Shown one piece after another: positions 60,638-64,000 of a stretch of DNA of 64,000 nt. A program made the position numbers and the translations under genes. The stretch is from Virgibacillus siamensis (GTDB taxonomy: Bacteria > Bacillota > Bacilli > Bacillales > Amphibacillaceae), in assembly GCF_900162695.1 (NCBI RefSeq), contig NZ_FUIH01000007.1, forward strand, positions 310,001 to 374,000, written 5' to 3'. The notes below the pieces were generated by a model. That model saw nothing but the letters and a program-made list of their open reading frames with translations. It had not been told where the DNA came from and searched no databases. Every line of letters begins with the position of its first letter. Positions within the stretch are counted from its first letter, which is position 1.

Positions 60638-61813
60638 CTATCCATATTGCTCCTGAAACTCAAAATAAGCGGCAATCAATGTTTTAGCGGCTACTGGTAA
60701 GGCTCGTTCGTCAATATCAAACATTGGATGGTGGTGTGGATAGGTGTTACCTTCAAGTTTTGCACCGGTAAAGAAATAAGCTCCCGGTTTTTCCATCGTG
60801 TAGTAGGCAAAATCTTCTCCAGCCATCACCGGCTTTACGACTTCCGCTTTTTTCACTTCAGGTACCTTTTCACTTGCCTGCAATAAAAGATCAGTCTCAG
60901 ACGCGTTGTTGATAAGCGGTGGATAACCTTTTTCATAGTTCAAAGTGTACGTAACATCGTTTCCAACGCAGATCCCTTCGATGATTTTCTCAATTTCCGT
61001 GACGATTTGATCCCTGACCTCTGTATTCAAATGCCGTACAGTACCGACCAGTTTTGCCGTATCTGCAATGACATTGAATGCTGATCCTGCCTCGAACTGC
61101 CCAATTGTAATAACTGCAGTTTCCAGCGGATCAAGTCGTCTGCTGATAATTTGCTGCAACTGTGAAACAATTTGTGAGCCAATTACAATCGCATCTTTCG
61201 TTTCATGCGGATATCCTCCATGGCCGCCTTTTCCCTGAATAGTCACATCAAACCGATCAGCGCCGGCCATGAATGCATGCCTTGATGTCTGCAAAACACC
61301 AAACGGAGTTGTTGCCCAAAGGTGTGTGCCAAAGACAGCATCCACATGGTCGAGTGCACCGGATTCAATGATTGGCTTTGCTCCGCCGGGTGCATATTCT
61401 TCGGCATGCTGATGCAAAAACACAATCGTTCCAGGAAGCTGTTCTTGGAAGTTTTTCATCGTTTTGGCAAGTATAAGCAGGCCGGCTGTGTGCCCATCAT
61501 GCCCGCATGCGTGCATGACACCGTCGATCTTTGATTTGTACGGAACATCTTTTTGATCCTGAATCGGTAGTGCATCAAAATCCGCCCTTAGTGCAACAGT
61601 TTTCCCGGGTTTACCACCTTTAAGTGTTGCAATAACACCGTTCCCGCCAACATTTGTCTGGCAGGGGATGTCCAGTTCCTGATAAAAATCAGCGATATAT
61701 TTTGCCGTTTTTGTTTCCTGAAATGAAAGTTCCGGATACTGGTGAAGGTAACGCCGGATTTCCACCATCTCGGAATAGTGTTCATCCAGTTTCTTATGTA
61801 TTTCTTGCAGCAT
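60638..61813 (-). CDS. yhaA: M20 amidohydrolase (YhaA-like)
   Basis: A 391-residue M20D metallopeptidase. RRYLHQYPELSFQE, ALRADFDALPIQ, HACGHDGHTAGLL, FLHQHAEEYAPGGAKPII and GEDFAYY give the metal ligands and catalytic Glu in order; the lid domain lies at ~180-290. Such enzymes hydrolyse N-acyl amino acids or related amides. In B. subtilis yhaA follows ecsC, so its presence here confirms that ecsC and some flanking sequence were lost. GGGGTTGATTAC precedes the ATG. Confidence 0.9.
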   Translation of the reverse strand: MLQEIHKKLDEHYSEMVEIRRYLHQYPELSFQETKTAKYIADFYQELDIPCQTNVGGNGVIATLKGGKPGKTVALRADFDALPIQDQKDVPYKSKIDGVMHACGHDGHTAGLLILAKTMKNFQEQLPGTIVFLHQHAEEYAPGGAKPIIESGALDHVDAVFGTHLWATTPFGVLQTSRHAFMAGADRFDVTIQGKGGHGGYPHETKDAIVIGSQIVSQLQQIISRRLDPLETAVITIGQFEAGSAFNVIADTAKLVGTVRHLNTEVRDQIVTEIEKIIEGICVGNDVTYTLNYEKGYPPLINNASETDLLLQASEKVPEVKKAEVVKPVMAGEDFAYYTMEKPGAYFFTGAKLEGNTYPHHHPMFDIDERALPVAAKTLIAAYFEFQEQYG

Positions 61814-61936
61814 GTAATCAACCCCTTGTTTTTTTTATATAATTATATAATTATAACATTAAATATAATTTTAAAAAGTCAGGAAGGGGAGCGAATATAT
61901 CAATAGAAGAAGGCAGGCATATCAATCCGCACAAAT

Positions 61937-61967
61937 TAAAAAGGATTGCTGCTCACTGCAGCAATCC
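61937..61967 (-). terminator. Terminator of the ferritin-like gene
   Basis: GGATTGCTGC pairs with GCAGCAATCC around TCACT; the A5 on the left is a T-run on the minus strand. Confidence 0.85.
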
Positions 61968-61984
61968 CCGTGTTCAACTTTTAA

Positions 61985-62419
61985 TCAGGAAACTCGCGGA
62001 TCTGATAGTAATCGTTCAATTTCTTCTTTATGGTGTGTTTCATCAGCAATCATATCTTCCAGCTTGACAACCAGCTCGGTATAGCCGAGGCCATCAGCCT
62101 GTTTTTTGCGTTTTTCATAGCGCTCGATTGTATCTTTTTCTGATTGTAATGATGCTTCAAGTAAATCTTTTACTTCTGTAGGCTGTGGGATTTCGGCTGC
62201 CTTCGTTGTTGGTGTACCGCCGATATTATAAATTTTTTCGGATAAATAAAGTGCGTGTCCCATTTCATCGTTTATTTCATCCTCAAAAAATGGCTTTAAG
62301 GCCGAGCGGTACAGCCCCGTTACAACCGATGCACTGTACGTGTATTGTATTGCTGCGGCATATTCATGTGCGAGGTCTTCATTAAGACCATCTATCAAAT
62401 TTTTTAAATCCTGATCCAT
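61985..62419 (-). CDS. Ferritin-like/bacterioferritin-type protein
   Basis: A 144-residue four-helix protein. Diiron ligands are suggested by EDLAHEYAAAIQYTYSA (helix A), EDEINDEMGHALYLSEKI (ExxxH, helix B), a SEKDTIERYEKRKKQ helix C and DETHHKEEIERLL (ExxH-like, helix D). It probably stores or oxidises iron, or is a rubrerythrin-related peroxide scavenger. ATG 62419 follows GAAAGGTTGGGATACA; twelve more codons are open upstream. Confidence 0.8.
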   Translation of the reverse strand: MDQDLKNLIDGLNEDLAHEYAAAIQYTYSASVVTGLYRSALKPFFEDEINDEMGHALYLSEKIYNIGGTPTTKAAEIPQPTEVKDLLEASLQSEKDTIERYEKRKKQADGLGYTELVVKLEDMIADETHHKEEIERLLSDPRVS

Positions 62420-62520
62420 TGTATCCCAACCTTTCATTAATTTCATCATATACATACAGTTCCCTAAATCGTTTTTTTAAAACCTGTTATAAGGTATGAT
62501 GAAAACAGGAGGTTATGTAC

Positions 62521-63168
62521 GTGCGAAAGAAAGGTTATTCCTTATTTCTTATTTTGTTTAGTATAATGGCAGTACTAATCGGAATCTGGGTGGTTAAACT
62601 TGTGAGCGGCAACGTACTGTATGTCGATCAGTGGACCAGAGCATTTGTCGATGATCTGGCAGGTTCACAAGTGTTTATTATATTCCGATGGATAACGGAG
62701 CTTGGTTCCGGGACGTTTTTGACTCCATTTACTATAATTATGGCATTTGTTTTGTGGCGTTTGTACAAGGAATTGCTTCCGGCTGTTATTTTTGGATTGG
62801 GGACGTTTTCCAGTCATTTGCTGAATGTTGCGATAAAGGTTCTTGTAGAGCGGGAGCGCCCCAGTATTTTTGCGGCAGCAGATGCGGAGGGATACAGTTT
62901 CCCGTCCGGTCATGCGATGATCTCTACCGTATGTTACGGGTTATTGTCTTATTTTATTGCAGGAAAAATAAAGAACAGGCGTACACAATATTTATTACAC
63001 GTAGGCTTCGCATTGCTTATTCTGTTGATTGGCATCAGCAGATATATCATAAATGTTCATTATCTGACCGACGTGCTGGGTGGTTTTTTCTTCGGTGGAA
63101 TTTGTATAGCTGTGCTTGTTCTCTTGTACAGATTTGTGAAAAAGAAGCAGGAAATGTCTCCGTCTTGA
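62521..63168 (+). CDS. PAP2-family membrane phosphatase
   Basis: A 215-residue protein with six helices. The three phosphatase motifs are present: KVLVERERP, SFPSGHAMIS and SRYIINVHYLTDVLGG. It would dephosphorylate a lipid phosphate such as undecaprenyl pyrophosphate or phosphatidylglycerophosphate at the outer membrane face. GTG 62521 is chosen because AGGAGG lies eight bases before it; the ATG at 62515 is only two bases from it. A TCTCCG/CGGAGA hairpin overlaps the stop. Confidence 0.88.
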   Translation: MRKKGYSLFLILFSIMAVLIGIWVVKLVSGNVLYVDQWTRAFVDDLAGSQVFIIFRWITELGSGTFLTPFTIIMAFVLWRLYKELLPAVIFGLGTFSSHLLNVAIKVLVERERPSIFAAADAEGYSFPSGHAMISTVCYGLLSYFIAGKIKNRRTQYLLHVGFALLILLIGISRYIINVHYLTDVLGGFFFGGICIAVLVLLYRFVKKKQEMSPS

Positions 63169-63256
63169 GTCGGAGATAAAAACATTCCGGAGGTCATTCC
63201 ATGCTTACAGACAAACCGTTACAATAAGGGTAACTTAACTTTAGAGGAAATGAGTG

Positions 63257-64000
63257 ATGGCAATGGGCGGCGGCTTTTTAAGATTTTTGTTTGCTGTGGT
63301 ACTGATTTTGGCCGGTGCAGGACTGGTTTTGGCAAATATAGGTGTAATGGACATGAATATGGATAATGCATGGCTGTATATTTATCCTTCCATTTTTGTT
63401 TTGTTCGGATTGAAATGGATGATTGATAAAATCCGGCAAAAAGGTGGCAGTTGGATTTTTGGGTCATTCTTCTTTATTTTTGGTTCATTGCTTTTGCTTG
63501 ATCGGTTCGATGTGATTGCGTTTCAATTTTGGGATGTTTATAAGTTGTGGCCATTATTGATTATTTATATCGGTTTTTCATTTATCCGTAAGCCGAGCAG
63601 AATTAAAGTAACCTACACTTCAGACGGTAATAGCAAGGGCGAAACTGAATATGACAACAGTTATTTCTCGGTTGGAGAACATGATTACAGTCAACCGAAC
63701 TGGAAAGTGGAACCAATGAATCTGAAAAGCATGGCCGGGGATTTTTACATGGACTTTTCCAAAGCATTTATTCCGGATAAGGAAACCCCTATAACCATTA
63801 AGTCTTTGGCAGGTGATGTGAACATTCTGATTCCGGAAAATATCGCTTTTCGGGTTGATGCATCTGCTAAAGCCGGGGATATTGATGTTGCCGGACAGAA
63901 AGCGGAAGGGATTAACAGAAGGGTGCGGTATGAAACAGACGATTATGCAACAGCAGTTAAAAAACTTGATTTGATGATTAATATGAAAGCAGGATCCATT
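63257..64000 (+). CDS. liaF: LiaF-like envelope-stress protein, 3' end beyond window
   Basis: The frame is open from ATG 63257 to the last base (248 codons). Four membrane helices (LRFLFAVVLILAGAGLVLANI, WLYIYPSIFVLFGLKWMI, WIFGSFFFIFGSLLLLDRF, LWPLLIIYIGFSFI) are followed by a beta-rich domain: MNLKSMAGDFYMDFSKAFIP and TIKSLAGDVNILIPENIAF. This is the LiaF layout; LiaF inhibits the LiaRS two-component system that answers lipid II antibiotics. liaS and liaR would be expected just outside. AGAGGAAATGAGTG precedes the ATG. Confidence 0.85.
   Translation, partial: MAMGGGFLRFLFAVVLILAGAGLVLANIGVMDMNMDNAWLYIYPSIFVLFGLKWMIDKIRQKGGSWIFGSFFFIFGSLLLLDRFDVIAFQFWDVYKLWPLLIIYIGFSFIRKPSRIKVTYTSDGNSKGETEYDNSYFSVGEHDYSQPNWKVEPMNLKSMAGDFYMDFSKAFIPDKETPITIKSLAGDVNILIPENIAFRVDASAKAGDIDVAGQKAEGINRRVRYETDDYATAVKKLDLMINMKAGSI

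Noticed and set aside
60176..60700. 174-codon plus-strand ORF over the hutH remnant and array 4
   Set aside because: It crosses hutH antisense, the array and the end of yhaA; no family likeness.

Overview
The window looks like the chromosome of a spore-forming, moderately halophilic member of the Bacillaceae (Oceanobacillus/Virgibacillus/Lentibacillus-like). The reasons are the low-to-moderate GC by eye, strong AGGAGG ribosome sites, spore genes (alpha/beta SASP, YhcN/YlaJ lipoprotein, YjcZ-type peptide, YhaL), sigma-I with RsgI, a glycine-betaine OpuA system with a GbsR-type regulator, and a gene order from about 42 kb on that follows the B. subtilis yheA/yhaR-yhaO-yhaN-yhaM-yhaL-prsA-yhaI-yhaH-hit-ecsA-ecsB-yhaA block. 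No rRNA, tRNA, prophage, intact transposase or CRISPR-cas was seen. The species assignment is inference.

Layout. 1-6 kb: 3' part of helD, a purine permease, a nucleoside transporter and a stand-alone MurG. 6-11 kb: a MarR-MMPL exporter operon, a hairpin-like repeat element, a TDT/SLAC1-like transporter and small membrane/zinc-ribbon proteins. 11.8-17.6 kb: a leader peptide and attenuator-like RNA ahead of a BmrC/BmrD-like heterodimeric ABC exporter, then a membrane-anchored HtrA-like protease and a PRC-barrel protein. 17.8-21 kb: sigI-rsgI, yhdB and a forespore lipoprotein. 21-24.5 kb: a yrrT-luxS-mccA-mccB operon that turns S-ribosylhomocysteine into homocysteine, cystathionine and cysteine. 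24.6-40 kb: peptidases, SDR, map, a T-box-controlled NhaC-family transporter whose specifier reads as tyrosine, azlCD, a CDF manganese exporter, two MFS proteins, a PLC-like protein, fumC, SASP and msmX. 41-61 kb: the yha block, interrupted by a GbsR/OpuA osmoprotection island where B. subtilis has hpr, and ending in a scarred region where ecsC would be expected. 62-64 kb: ferritin-like protein, PAP2 phosphatase and the start of liaF.

The most unusual signal is a set of four intergenic arrays (about 1.53, 27.95, 39.17 and 60.35 kb). Each has a different core sequence, but all share a unit length of 21 bp (20-22 bp). Spacing is kept near 21 bp even where single-base indels break the reading frame, which argues for a DNA- or RNA-level role rather than heptad-repeat peptides. 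Other points for a second look are the three-way base-pairing upstream of the exporter (leader ORF, terminator loop, second hairpin), the Tyr T-box ahead of an 'antiporter' gene, a decayed hutH fragment held between two pieces of a dispersed repeat, and an RsgI with a Lys/His/Gly-rich 11-residue repeat tail.
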